From NCBI GenBank assembly GCA_004102785.1, contig SCEJ01000001.1:62001-126000 (forward strand): 64,000 bases of DNA, given 5' to 3'. Position numbers and translations under genes: made by a program. Within the stretch, counting starts at the first letter, position 1, and every line of letters begins with the position of its first letter. Origin of the DNA: Muribaculaceae bacterium Isolate-013 (NCI). Its GTDB lineage: Bacteria > Bacteroidota > Bacteroidia > Bacteroidales > Muribaculaceae. Positions 39,648 to 48,666 of this stretch are shown piece by piece. Under the pieces are notes generated by a model. That model was not told the DNA's origin. It was given only the letters and a program-made list of their open reading frames with translations, and did not search any database.

Positions 39648-39863
39648 ATGGAAACAGATAAACCATTTTTAAAAGAATTTGGCCTTAAAATCCAACAACG
39701 AAGAAAACAGCTCGGAATATCACAAGAAGAGCTTGCTTTCCGAGCTGGATTCCATCGTACATACATAGGTATGATTGAGAGAGCAGAAAGAAACATCACA
39801 CTTAGTAATCTCAAAAGATTAGCCGACGCTTTAGATATCAAAATCAAAACACTTTTTGAATAA
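39648..39863 (+). CDS. Xre-type helix-turn-helix controller of the R-M locus
   Basis: A 71-residue HTH protein (FGLKIQQRRKQLGISQEELA, then GFHRTYIGMIERAERNITLS), with size and sequence typical of C proteins that time restriction enzyme expression. The stop overlaps or abuts the start of the next gene (last base 39863 shared), so the controller and the putative nuclease are coupled, the usual order in C-protein systems. Its promoter carries paired direct repeats. It starts the AT-rich island. Confidence 0.88.
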   Translation: METDKPFLKEFGLKIQQRRKQLGISQEELAFRAGFHRTYIGMIERAERNITLSNLKRLADALDIKIKTLFE

Positions 39864-40699
39864 TGGAAATGCTAACGATACAGGATGCCGTAAATAAGAT
39901 AAAGATTCTGATTGAAAACGCAATAATCAATGGCGGTGTCGTCGAAAAAAACAACCTTATCCGCACACAAATGCCAATTTGCCTTCTACATGACGCAACT
40001 AAAGCATCATTCATAAACGAAGGCATAAATCCAAATTTTGTTGCACCTGCATATGGGCAACATGCTGGAGAAAAGAAACTGGCAGGATTCTTCAAATATA
40101 AGGATCAGGATATATGCTTCATGCCTAATAATTATAATATGCATGAAGAAATACTGAACTTTAATGGCATATTAAAAGGGAAGAAAGACTCTTTCGGACA
40201 ACAGTTGACTGAACATATTCTATCAGTTAACGTTCGTAGTCAACTTAGCAGTACAGCCAAGAATTTCGATACTCTGTATGAGCGAACGTATGCAGAAGCG
40301 TTGAATTTGCATCTAAGGTGCAAAAAAATGGTATTGGGTGAGTTATATATGATTCCTGTATATGAATACGACGATATTCTTGCGAAAAAGAATGTTGTCG
40401 GATTTAAAAACAACCGCAATATCTCGAAACATCTGGAAAAATATATTTACTCATTTAATGCGGTAAATGACAGAAAAACCACGCATGGAGAGGAATATAA
40501 ATATGAACGTGTGTGCCTGCTGATTGTAGACTTCAATAGGCCTCAGCCAAAAATCTACAACACAAACGCAGAATTAATTGCTGACAATTTATTATCGGCA
40601 AACACAAATGCATTCATCGATAACATGAACTATACCAACTTTGCTAAAGATTTGGTAAAGATTTATGAACAACGATTTGGAACAGGTAGATTTATCTGA
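39863..40699 (+). CDS. Putative type II restriction endonuclease (family not recognised)
   Basis: A 278-residue protein in the position of the restriction enzyme, coupled to a C-protein-like controller and convergent with a DNA adenine methyltransferase. I do not recognise the family. Visible features are a well-defined middle segment (TYAEALNLHLRCKKMVLGEL, then YMIPVYEYDD), a possible acidic/lysine cluster at residues about 150-185, and a C-terminal YERVCLLIVDFNRPQPKIYN. A textbook PD-(D/E)XK pattern is not obvious. The alternative start is the second ATG at 39869 (MLTIQ). Its last 37 bases overlap, tail to tail, the 3' end of the methyltransferase gene. AT-rich codon use sets it apart from neighbours beyond the island. 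Confidence 0.6.
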   Translation: MEMLTIQDAVNKIKILIENAIINGGVVEKNNLIRTQMPICLLHDATKASFINEGINPNFVAPAYGQHAGEKKLAGFFKYKDQDICFMPNNYNMHEEILNFNGILKGKKDSFGQQLTEHILSVNVRSQLSSTAKNFDTLYERTYAEALNLHLRCKKMVLGELYMIPVYEYDDILAKKNVVGFKNNRNISKHLEKYIYSFNAVNDRKTTHGEEYKYERVCLLIVDFNRPQPKIYNTNAELIADNLLSANTNAFIDNMNYTNFAKDLVKIYEQRFGTGRFI

Positions 40700-42528
40700 T
40701 ATATTTCTTCTAAATATGAGTTTAATTCATCCCTGTCAGAAACAGCCCTGATATGCTCAATCTGAGTAGTATTCAGATTAGGGATTGTAAATTTTTCGAT
40801 GAAGTTTTTCTGATAACACGGATAGCCCCCCTCAATGGCAACACTCGTGGCTGTAATATAATAGTTCATAATCTCAGAGTTGAGAATTTTCTGTATGACA
40901 TCTAAATTCTCAATATCAGAAATAGAATTATATTCAAACAGATTTTCGGCAGTTTCACGCAAATAAATACCATATCCGTTTGTAAAAAGACTATTCTCAT
41001 CTAAATCTATAAGGAAGCGAGGATATTTACTAAAAGTAGGCGTGTATATCCTCACACCTCTCCTATTTAAGCCTTGAGTCCGGCCATATGAATAAAACGG
41101 AGTGTACTTATGCTTACCCTTACCTCTTGATGCCAAAATATCCTTGACATGATTGAAATAGTCGTAACAGAAAGGATACATAGATGACATCTCATCTTCA
41201 GTAATTGGTGCCATCTTTCCATTTATCATCTTGTATGGAAAGATAAAACGTCGACTGTTTGCACCAATATCAGCCTGACATTTCATCTCTGAAACCTTTA
41301 TAGTGTTACGAGTCAGATCTTTCTCTATTTTCCAAGATATATTATCCCTGACAAAATAATAATATTTGTCATCTGAAGATATAGGTATAAATGAATATAC
41401 ATCATCCTTTAGCGTTGCGATTCCGACACAAATATTAAACAATTTCCCAATTGGCTCGCCAATTGATTCAATCTGACTGATGATATATCGCTCTTCCCCA
41501 CATAACAGGCGCCATTTCTTTACATTCAGACTATCATAAAAATTTGACGACAAACCAACATTTTCTAAAAATTCATGTGGAGACTGGCCGTCATTAATTC
41601 GTCCGTATCCTATCGTTTCATTACGATGTCTGTTCAAAAATGATATCGCCGTATAAGTCTGAACATCAAAAACTTTAGTCGCATTAAAGTCAACAATTTC
41701 ATATACACACTGATGTTGCTGAAAAAAAGTGCGCAGCGATTCACCTGCAAGAGATGTAAAATAGTTATTGGGTGTTATATATCCCAATCTTCCATTTTCG
41801 GATAAAAGATTATAACCTAATTCAAAGAAAGCAAAGTACAGGTTATAGGTTCCAAATGAGGTTGTACGCCAATTTGATGAAAGATAACCACGACTTTCAA
41901 TCGACATATCCTGGAACTTTACATATGGAGGGTTGCCGACGATACAATCAAACACTCGATTCCACCTGTAGCGAAGACTATCACAACATATTACATTGAT
42001 ATCCGACTCTTCTATAATCTCATTATGATGTGATGCAAAGAGGCAAATCAAGAGTTTTGCTCGTCTGACATTGTAATCCAATATATCAGCTCCAAAAAGA
42101 TTATTACAGAGAATATCTTTAACAGACATATTGAATTTATGCATATAATATTTAATAATCCCCAAAAGAAATGCACCGCAGCCACAACTTACATCAGCGA
42201 TTGATTCATTACGAGTAGGCGATATAATTTTAATAATATAATCCACTATATAAGACGGGGTAAAAAATGCACCATTAATTATCCTATCCGACTCAGGGAT
42301 TAGAAGCTCGAACGCAACCGCCAGATCCTCGAGAGTGTATGCTCCGAGAGACTTTATTTCATCCATGAGACTTGATTCAGGTGAAAAAATTCCGATGTAT
42401 TCCGTTAGGAACTGGAAGTCTGACTGCTTTATACTGTTATTTTCGATATATCTTAGTACTAATGACTTTTCTATATCTGAAATATCATATTTTGCTACAA
42501 TATTATTAAATCGGGCTGTATTTATCAT
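40663..42528 (-). CDS. N6-adenine DNA methyltransferase, Eco57I/TaqI-like, gamma type
   Basis: A 621-residue methyltransferase. Motif X is seen as GAFFTPSYIVDYI (about 86-98), motif I as ADVSCGCGAFL (111-121, the SAM-binding loop), and motif IV as NPPY at 199-202 (VGNPPYVKFQDM), followed by a region typical of NPPY enzymes (NLYFAFFELGYNLLSENGRL, YITPNNYF). The C-terminal 300 residues are probably the TaqI-like target-recognition part. The order X-I-IV-TRD is that of gamma-class enzymes. It would protect host DNA against the convergent nuclease. The N-terminal 80 residues are helical and lack a nuclease motif, so this is not a fused type IIG enzyme by inspection. Confidence 0.88.
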   Translation of the reverse strand: MINTARFNNIVAKYDISDIEKSLVLRYIENNSIKQSDFQFLTEYIGIFSPESSLMDEIKSLGAYTLEDLAVAFELLIPESDRIINGAFFTPSYIVDYIIKIISPTRNESIADVSCGCGAFLLGIIKYYMHKFNMSVKDILCNNLFGADILDYNVRRAKLLICLFASHHNEIIEESDINVICCDSLRYRWNRVFDCIVGNPPYVKFQDMSIESRGYLSSNWRTTSFGTYNLYFAFFELGYNLLSENGRLGYITPNNYFTSLAGESLRTFFQQHQCVYEIVDFNATKVFDVQTYTAISFLNRHRNETIGYGRINDGQSPHEFLENVGLSSNFYDSLNVKKWRLLCGEERYIISQIESIGEPIGKLFNICVGIATLKDDVYSFIPISSDDKYYYFVRDNISWKIEKDLTRNTIKVSEMKCQADIGANSRRFIFPYKMINGKMAPITEDEMSSMYPFCYDYFNHVKDILASRGKGKHKYTPFYSYGRTQGLNRRGVRIYTPTFSKYPRFLIDLDENSLFTNGYGIYLRETAENLFEYNSISDIENLDVIQKILNSEIMNYYITATSVAIEGGYPCYQKNFIEKFTIPNLNTTQIEHIRAVSDRDELNSYLEEIYQINLPVPNRCS

Positions 42529-42537
42529 ATTTTATAA

Positions 42538-42828
42538 TTATAAAATGGTTTGATTTATATTTTCTACCACAATATCAAGAATTTGACATGCATCCTTTTC
42601 AGTTGATATAACGCAGAATACCTTATCGGCAAGCCAAATCTTTCTAAGCTCACTATAATCCAGATTAAGCTTCGATGCAATTTTAGCAATTTGGGACTCT
42701 TTTACTTGCCTAAGACCTCTTTCATATCGACTATACATGGGCACATCAACAGATACAGTTTCAGCCATATCCCTCTGGGACAGTCCTAACAGCTCACGTT
42801 GCTGCCTTATATATTCATAAAAACGCAT
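42538..42828 (-). CDS. Second Xre-type HTH regulator, upstream of the methyltransferase
   Basis: A 96-residue protein: residues 1-65 form an HTH (YIRQQRELLGLSQRDMAETV, then PMYSRYERGLRQVKESQIAK), and residues 66-96 form an extra C-terminal extension (DKVFCVISTEKDACQILDIV). Its stop lies 9 bases before the methyltransferase start, so both are probably on one transcript. It differs from the 71-residue controller at the other end, giving the island two separate regulators. An inverted repeat overlaps its -7 box and could be its own operator. Confidence 0.85.
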   Translation of the reverse strand: MRFYEYIRQQRELLGLSQRDMAETVSVDVPMYSRYERGLRQVKESQIAKIASKLNLDYSELRKIWLADKVFCVISTEKDACQILDIVVENINQTIL

Positions 42829-42835
42829 ATTTTTA

Positions 42836-42882
42836 TTTGTCTAATTTTGACAAAATTACACCAATTATTATTCATAACCAAA
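42836..42882 (-). promoter_or_regulatory. Promoter and candidate operator of the methyltransferase operon
   Basis: Minus-strand TTTG (42882-42879), 20 bases, TAATTTTG (42858-42851). The inverted repeat TTTGTC (42836-42841) / GACAAA (42849-42854) overlaps the -7 box on its downstream side, a good place for autorepression. Confidence 0.55.
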
Positions 42883-42993
42883 TAATTGCATAACTAAATA
42901 TCATTAAACCTGCATCAATCCTGAAATGAAGCAACACAACAAGTATCAGAGATTTTTTTGCGGTCGGCGGCAAAATAATGCCGGCGACCGCTG

Positions 42994-43022
42994 TTGTAAA
43001 CCAACAAAAATTCGTAAATTTG
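42994..43022 (+). promoter_or_regulatory. Bacteroidota-type promoter of the coiled-coil gene
   Basis: TTG (42994-42996), 18 bases, TAAATTTG (43015-43022), 61 bases upstream of the ATG. The stretch 42883-42993, between the divergent promoters, holds no gene. Confidence 0.6.
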
Positions 43023-43083
43023 CCTAATTTAACGCACCTCCTGCATCCCGGAGGTATTAACAGTGCAAAAACGGAATCCCGAT

Positions 43084-45039
43084 ATGGCTTTTTTTGAAAA
43101 ACTAAGACGTGCGTTCGGCCTGGACGACTCGGTTGACTATGATGATGAAATCGAAGGAATCGATGCCACCGTCACCCCACTGAAACAGCGCCGTCAGGAG
43201 CAGGCGGCCGAAGCTGCCGCGCGTGCCGCCCTGCCTGAAAGCGAGGCTGACCCCGCCGGCAACACTCCTGACGCCGAGCAGCCCGACACCACCCCGCTCC
43301 CCCAGGCTCAGGCTGAAAATGCCGGCGACATCACATCGGCGGCAGCCCCTGTGCCCGCCATTGACCTACTCTCCGGCGATGACAACCACACTGTGCCTGC
43401 CGGTATATTCCGCACCGTGGTGGAGATTTTCAACAAGTCGCTGCCCGATTTTCTGAGTTCGACAGTCGACACCGCCCGTCAGGAACAATACCTCTACGAT
43501 GCACTGGAAAAAGGGATGAAAGGATACCTCGACTCGCTCCAGGCCCAGGCCCAGAGGCAGTATGCCGAGCAGCGGCAGAGCGACATGCTCCGCATGGAAG
43601 CCGAACTACATCAGCTACGCGAGGGGATGCGCCAGCGCGAGGAGGAAGCCTCCGACACAAAAAAACTTCAGCTCAGCGCAGAGCGTCAGAAGCGCGCCCT
43701 CACCGAGCGCGTGCATGACCTCGAAAAGCAGATAGCATCGCTTGAGGCCGAAGCCGAACAATATGACCTGGAGAACAAAAGCCTCGTAAACAAACTGCGC
43801 CTGGCCAGCCTCCAGGAAAAAAGCATGGAGACGGTGCGCGCCGACGAGGAGGAGCGCAATGCCGAACTCGAGACACTCCGCGCCGAAAACCGCCAGCTAA
43901 CCGACGCCGTAGAGCAACTCAAACTCAAGGAGACCCTGGGGCAGACGATGGTCAACGACCTTCAGGCCCGGGCATCAGACGCCCTGAAAGCTTTGGCCGA
44001 CAAAGAGCAGATTTTTGCAGAAAACACCGCGGAACTGAACCGGCGTATGCAGGAATCAGAAGCAGAGCTCACCTCAATGCGCCTCGACATGGAGGCGGCC
44101 AACCAGCGCGCGGCCACCGCAGAACAGGCCACGGCACGCGCCACTGCCACTGCCGAAGAGCTGCGCATCAAACTTGAGGAATACCTTGCCGACCGGCAGG
44201 AAGCCCAGGCACTGGCAGCCACCCTCCAGTCGCAGCTCGACAAATCGCGCGAGAAACTCTCTGTAATCACCGAGATACAGCAGCAACTCGAAAAACTCGA
44301 GGAAGCATCGCTGAAATCCGATGCCATCATACGCCGCCACAAGGACGAACTGATGGAAAAGGACGAACTCCTGAAAAACAAGGACGCCGACCTGCGCGAC
44401 AAAAACATGATTCTCGCACAGAAGGACGCCCTCATCAAGCGGCTTGAGGACCAGACCGACGCCCTGCGCCGCCAGCTCGAGGATGCAGATTACGAGAAGT
44501 CGCAGTCGGAGAGCGCTCTCCGCGCCGAAATATCGCGACTGAAGAACCTCCCGACCGCGACTGCCACAACGACCACCGCGCCCGACGCGGCACTAAACGG
44601 AGCAGACACCCCTGCCGACGCCAATGCCGACGAAAAAACAGGCGCCGCCGGTGCCATCGACTACATGCTCGACGACCTCCCCATCATCGAAAAAACTGAA
44701 ACAACAGGTAAAAAAGTCGAAACTTCGTCCGTTTCAGAAAAAAAAGCCAAAGTGCTGAACGAACCAGCCTCCGAAGCCGTTGTTGTCAAACCTGCCCGGA
44801 CGCGGCGCAAAACGCGCAATGCCGCTCCCGCTGTCAGCGAGCCGGAAACTGCTCCGGCCGCAGACGGCACCGACTCCATCATAGACGACCTCGACGCTAC
44901 CGACTGGCTTGTGGCGACCCCCGCGCCGAAAAAGCGCGCCGGACGCCGCGCCGACACCCCTGAAAACGATGACTTCGGCTACCATGAGCCGCCGCGCGCC
45001 AATCATCCCGACAATCCGGCGCAGATGTCGCTCTTCTGA
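43084..45039 (+). CDS. Large coiled-coil protein of unknown function
   Basis: About 651 residues from ATG 43084 (MAFFEKLRRAFGLDDSVDYD); an in-frame GTG lies 21 bases upstream. Residues 25-90 are Ala/Pro/acidic and unstructured; about 105-140 (AGIFRTVVEIFNKSLPDFLS) may be a small folded piece; about 145-490 is an almost unbroken heptad-rich coiled coil (LEKQIASLEAEAEQYDLENK and similar); the tail (about 500-651) is again disordered with a basic patch (PARTRRKTRNAA). No signal peptide, so cytoplasmic. It resembles structural or cell-division scaffolds in composition only; I do not recognise a family. The dipeptidyl peptidase gene follows 43 bases later. Confidence 0.75.
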   Translation: MAFFEKLRRAFGLDDSVDYDDEIEGIDATVTPLKQRRQEQAAEAAARAALPESEADPAGNTPDAEQPDTTPLPQAQAENAGDITSAAAPVPAIDLLSGDDNHTVPAGIFRTVVEIFNKSLPDFLSSTVDTARQEQYLYDALEKGMKGYLDSLQAQAQRQYAEQRQSDMLRMEAELHQLREGMRQREEEASDTKKLQLSAERQKRALTERVHDLEKQIASLEAEAEQYDLENKSLVNKLRLASLQEKSMETVRADEEERNAELETLRAENRQLTDAVEQLKLKETLGQTMVNDLQARASDALKALADKEQIFAENTAELNRRMQESEAELTSMRLDMEAANQRAATAEQATARATATAEELRIKLEEYLADRQEAQALAATLQSQLDKSREKLSVITEIQQQLEKLEEASLKSDAIIRRHKDELMEKDELLKNKDADLRDKNMILAQKDALIKRLEDQTDALRRQLEDADYEKSQSESALRAEISRLKNLPTATATTTTAPDAALNGADTPADANADEKTGAAGAIDYMLDDLPIIEKTETTGKKVETSSVSEKKAKVLNEPASEAVVVKPARTRRKTRNAAPAVSEPETAPAADGTDSIIDDLDATDWLVATPAPKKRAGRRADTPENDDFGYHEPPRANHPDNPAQMSLF

Positions 45040-45082
45040 CCTATCTTGGCTCCATCCATTACACAAAACAACCCGACAAGAT

Positions 45083-47311
45083 ATGAAACACCCCATAGTA
45101 TGCGCCCTGCTGACTGCAGGCCTCTCCATAGCCGCCACAACGGCATCGCACGCAGCAGTGCCCCGCCTTGACGTGGCAGGGATATCAAAATACGTTTATC
45201 CCGACAACCGCCGCTGCAACCTCACCGCCACCCCCGCATACATGCCCGACGGCGAGACATACCTGCAGGTATCAGCCGACGGCAAAAAAATTATCAGCTA
45301 CAACACTGCCGACGGTAAAGAGACGGCAACCATCTTCGACTCGGCTACAACACGCGAAAACAAGCTTCCGGGCGACATCGAAGGCTTCACCCTTTCGCCC
45401 GACGCCTCGAAACTGCTGGTATGGACCGGCTCCGAACCCGTTTACCGACGCTCGTCAAAAGCCCGCTACTATATCTTCGAGATAAAGCGCAACATTCTGC
45501 GCCCCCTCTCGAAAGATAGCGACAGACAGCAGGCCCCGCTATTCTCCCCCGACAGCCGCATGGTGGCCTTCGTAACCGGCAACAACATCCACATCCGCAA
45601 ATGGGACTACGACACCGAAGTGGAAGTAACCACCGACGGCTCACACGGCAAAATCATCAACGGCATACCCGACTGGACTTATGAGGAGGAATTCTCGGCA
45701 GTATGCTCGATGGCATGGTCGCCCGACAATGCCACCCTCTGCTATCTGCGCTACGACGAGGAGCAGGTGCCATGGTACTCACTCCCCATATACAAAGGCT
45801 ACTGCGATGCCGACGACCGCTATGCGCTCTATCCCGGCACCTTCACATACAAATATCCGGTGGCCGGCGAGAAAAACTCCACCGTCACCCTCCACAGCTA
45901 TGACGTAGACAACCGTAAAACCAAAAACATCACCCTCCCCGACAGCCGCATCGAGTATATACCCCGCATCGGCTTCGGAGGCTCCGATTCCGAGCGGCTG
46001 ATTGTAACCACCCTCAACCGCGACCAGAACCGCATGGAGGTCTACTCGGTCAACCCGCGCTCCACTGTATCGAAATCGATAATCGTGGAGGAGGCCGGCA
46101 ACGGATGGCTCAACCCCATGACCTATGAGGACATGCGCCTCCAGGACAACGGCATCATCCTTTTCTCAGAGCGCTCCGGATGGAATCACCTCTACCTCTA
46201 CTCCTACACCGGCCAGATGCTCCGGCAGCTCACATCGGGCGACTTCGACGTAACCGACTACTATGGCACGGATGCCGCCGGTGCAGTCTATTATCAGGCC
46301 GAGCCGTCGACCGGCAAACCCTCCGATGCCCTCAACCGCGCCGTCTACCGCCTCAACACCAAAAACAACAAGACCGAAGCCCTTACCCCGGCCGAAGGAT
46401 GGGCCTCAGCCGAATTCACCCCCGCCAAAAACTATTTCACCCTCTGTTACAGCACCGCAGCAACACCGCCGGTATACACCCTCTGCAACAGCAAGAACCG
46501 CACCGTGCGCACCCTTGCCGACAACGCCGGGTATGCCGCCGAATATGCCGGAGCCCCGGTAAAGGAATTCTTCACCATCAGCTCCGACGGAAATGAGCTG
46601 AACGCCTACATGGTGAAACCGGCCGGTTTCGACCCGTCGCGCCGCTACCCCGTGATAATGTGGCAGTACTCCGGCCCCGGCTCGCAGGAGGTCTATAACC
46701 GATGGGCCATGGACTGGGACATCTATGCCGCCACGCAAGGCTTCCTCGTTGTGTGCGTTGACGGACGCGGCACCGGAGGCCGCGGCGCCGCATTCCGCAA
46801 CATCGTCTACAAACAGTTGGGACGCTACGAGACCATTGACCAGATAAACGCTGCGCGCCACATAGCCTCCCTGCCCTACGTAAACCCCGACGCCATCGGA
46901 ATCGCCGGCTGGAGCTACGGCGGCTACGAGACACTCATGTGCGCCACCGACGGCTCGGCGCCCTATGCCGCCGCTGTGGCGGTGGCACCAGTCACCTCCT
47001 GGCGCTTCTACGACACTGTCTACTCCGAACGCTTCATGCTCACACCACAGCAGAACGCCTCCGGCTACGACTCATCGGCTCCCCTGGAGCGCGCCGGCAG
47101 CCTGAAATGCCCGCTCCTGCTCATGTACGGCACAGCCGACGACAACGTGCACCCCGAGAACACTATCGAATTCGTCAGCCGCCTTCAGGAGGCCGGCATG
47201 GACTGCGATGTGCTGATGTTCCCAAACATGAACCATTCCATCAACGGATGTGGCTCGCGCCGCGTGGTCTACGCCAAAATGATTGATTTCTTCCGCCGCA
47301 ACCTTAAATAA
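45083..47311 (+). CDS. Dipeptidyl peptidase IV, S9 family
   Basis: About 742 residues from ATG 45083 with a signal peptide (MKHPIVCALLTAGLSIAATT, cleavage near SHAA). The N-terminal half is the eight-bladed propeller (DPPIV_N), including WTYEEEFSAVCSMAWSPD, where the paired Glu residues bind the substrate amino end. The C-terminal hydrolase has the nucleophile in GWSYGGYE, Asp in GTADDNVHPENT and His in NMNHSING. It releases Xaa-Pro dipeptides in the periplasm and belongs to protein breakdown, with homologues in Porphyromonas and Bacteroides. Length is as in the family. Confidence 0.93.
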   Translation: MKHPIVCALLTAGLSIAATTASHAAVPRLDVAGISKYVYPDNRRCNLTATPAYMPDGETYLQVSADGKKIISYNTADGKETATIFDSATTRENKLPGDIEGFTLSPDASKLLVWTGSEPVYRRSSKARYYIFEIKRNILRPLSKDSDRQQAPLFSPDSRMVAFVTGNNIHIRKWDYDTEVEVTTDGSHGKIINGIPDWTYEEEFSAVCSMAWSPDNATLCYLRYDEEQVPWYSLPIYKGYCDADDRYALYPGTFTYKYPVAGEKNSTVTLHSYDVDNRKTKNITLPDSRIEYIPRIGFGGSDSERLIVTTLNRDQNRMEVYSVNPRSTVSKSIIVEEAGNGWLNPMTYEDMRLQDNGIILFSERSGWNHLYLYSYTGQMLRQLTSGDFDVTDYYGTDAAGAVYYQAEPSTGKPSDALNRAVYRLNTKNNKTEALTPAEGWASAEFTPAKNYFTLCYSTAATPPVYTLCNSKNRTVRTLADNAGYAAEYAGAPVKEFFTISSDGNELNAYMVKPAGFDPSRRYPVIMWQYSGPGSQEVYNRWAMDWDIYAATQGFLVVCVDGRGTGGRGAAFRNIVYKQLGRYETIDQINAARHIASLPYVNPDAIGIAGWSYGGYETLMCATDGSAPYAAAVAVAPVTSWRFYDTVYSERFMLTPQQNASGYDSSAPLERAGSLKCPLLLMYGTADDNVHPENTIEFVSRLQEAGMDCDVLMFPNMNHSINGCGSRRVVYAKMIDFFRRNLK

Positions 47312-47349
47312 CAGAACAAGTGTATCGCTCACATGAACGTCGACAGGGG

Positions 47350-48666
47350 ATGACCGTAGCAATCTTCGGATTGTGGCGCAACTGGGCCGTGGCCGTGGGA
47401 GTGCTCACCGTTCTGGCCTTCCTCGCCCCCATAGTGCCCCGGGTATGGCTTCTGCCCATCGACATCGTGGCCTATATCGGCCTGCAGATTATGCGCAGGG
47501 TGCTGCGCGGCCGCCATGTGCCCTCGTGCATGCGCCTTATACAGGAAGTCAGCACCATCGTGCTGATTTCGGCATGCCTGATTTCGCTGATATGCATCCT
47601 CACCCCAACCGGTCTGATACGCGACATTTCAGGCAACCAGTTCACAGCCGACACCCCGCTGCTGGCCATACTCATCACGGCGCCCACCACCTGCATCGTC
47701 ACAGCCTGCTTTCTGCTCAACCGCACGGAGCCTCACGTGTGCCGTCAGTGCAAGATGCGCTACGGCAATGTGATAGAGCACGGATTCATCGGGGGGCTTT
47801 TCAGGCGCGAATGGTGCTATCAGACCCGGCTTCTGATGCTGCTCTCGCTCGCCCTCACCCTGGTCGACTGGAGCTATTACATCATAAACTATGTGAATGT
47901 CAACCTCAACCGTGCTGACTTCTTCTACTTTCTGTGGATGCCGCTGGTGATATATATCCTGTCGCTGATATATCTCGGCTCGCGCTACTACTCTATGTGG
48001 GTGTATTATTGCCACAACGACGAGGGGCATTACGTGGAGACCCCCGGGGCCACCACCCTGCGGTTCCTGCTGATAAACGACAACCGGATGCTCATCGACC
48101 TGCCGGGCCTGGACACCACCCGCAATTCAGCCGCCCGGGGAGTGAAATTCGACACTCCGGTGAGCGTAAAGCTACCCTACCGCGAGAATGAGTCGCTATC
48201 CGACGCCATCTCCCTTTTCAGGCAGCGCACCGGCATCGCCGACGCCGAAATCCGCCATATCTACAACAGTCCCGACCCGGTGACATACCAGAACATGTTC
48301 CACTATTTCGCATTCATCCCAGGAAGCGGGCTGCCCGAAGGGGCGCAGATTTCAGGCGAGTGGCTCACCCTCGGCGAAATCTACGAGCTCGGCCGGTACG
48401 GAGCCATAAACCGCACCCTCATAACGGAACTGCGCCGCATCTATGAAGTGGCCATGGCCTGGAAAACCTACGACAGGGAGGGGCGCCGTCTCTACGACAT
48501 AAAACACTACCAGCCCACATTCCGCCTGCGCGACCTCCATAAATGGGATGTGGACTACGATGACGAGACGTGGCTTCGTGTGCGTCAACTGAACCAGGAC
48601 AAACCTCTGTGGCGCCTGCGCAGCCTCTTCCGCAAGGCCGCCGACAAACTCACTATGCAAGCATGA
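47350..48666 (+). CDS. Membrane protein of unknown function in the miaA operon
   Basis: About 438 residues from ATG 47350 (MTVAIFGLWRNWAVAVGVLT). Six or so hydrophobic segments fill residues 1-235, interrupted by a CRQCKMRYG stretch with two Cys four apart after segment 4. The rest (about 240-438) is soluble, basic and tyrosine-rich at the end (RLYDIKHYQPTFRLRDLHKW). I do not recognise the family; it has the look of a Bacteroidales-specific conserved protein. Its stop overlaps the miaA start (ATGA), so the two are coupled. Confidence 0.7.
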   Translation: MTVAIFGLWRNWAVAVGVLTVLAFLAPIVPRVWLLPIDIVAYIGLQIMRRVLRGRHVPSCMRLIQEVSTIVLISACLISLICILTPTGLIRDISGNQFTADTPLLAILITAPTTCIVTACFLLNRTEPHVCRQCKMRYGNVIEHGFIGGLFRREWCYQTRLLMLLSLALTLVDWSYYIINYVNVNLNRADFFYFLWMPLVIYILSLIYLGSRYYSMWVYYCHNDEGHYVETPGATTLRFLLINDNRMLIDLPGLDTTRNSAARGVKFDTPVSVKLPYRENESLSDAISLFRQRTGIADAEIRHIYNSPDPVTYQNMFHYFAFIPGSGLPEGAQISGEWLTLGEIYELGRYGAINRTLITELRRIYEVAMAWKTYDREGRRLYDIKHYQPTFRLRDLHKWDVDYDDETWLRVRQLNQDKPLWRLRSLFRKAADKLTMQA

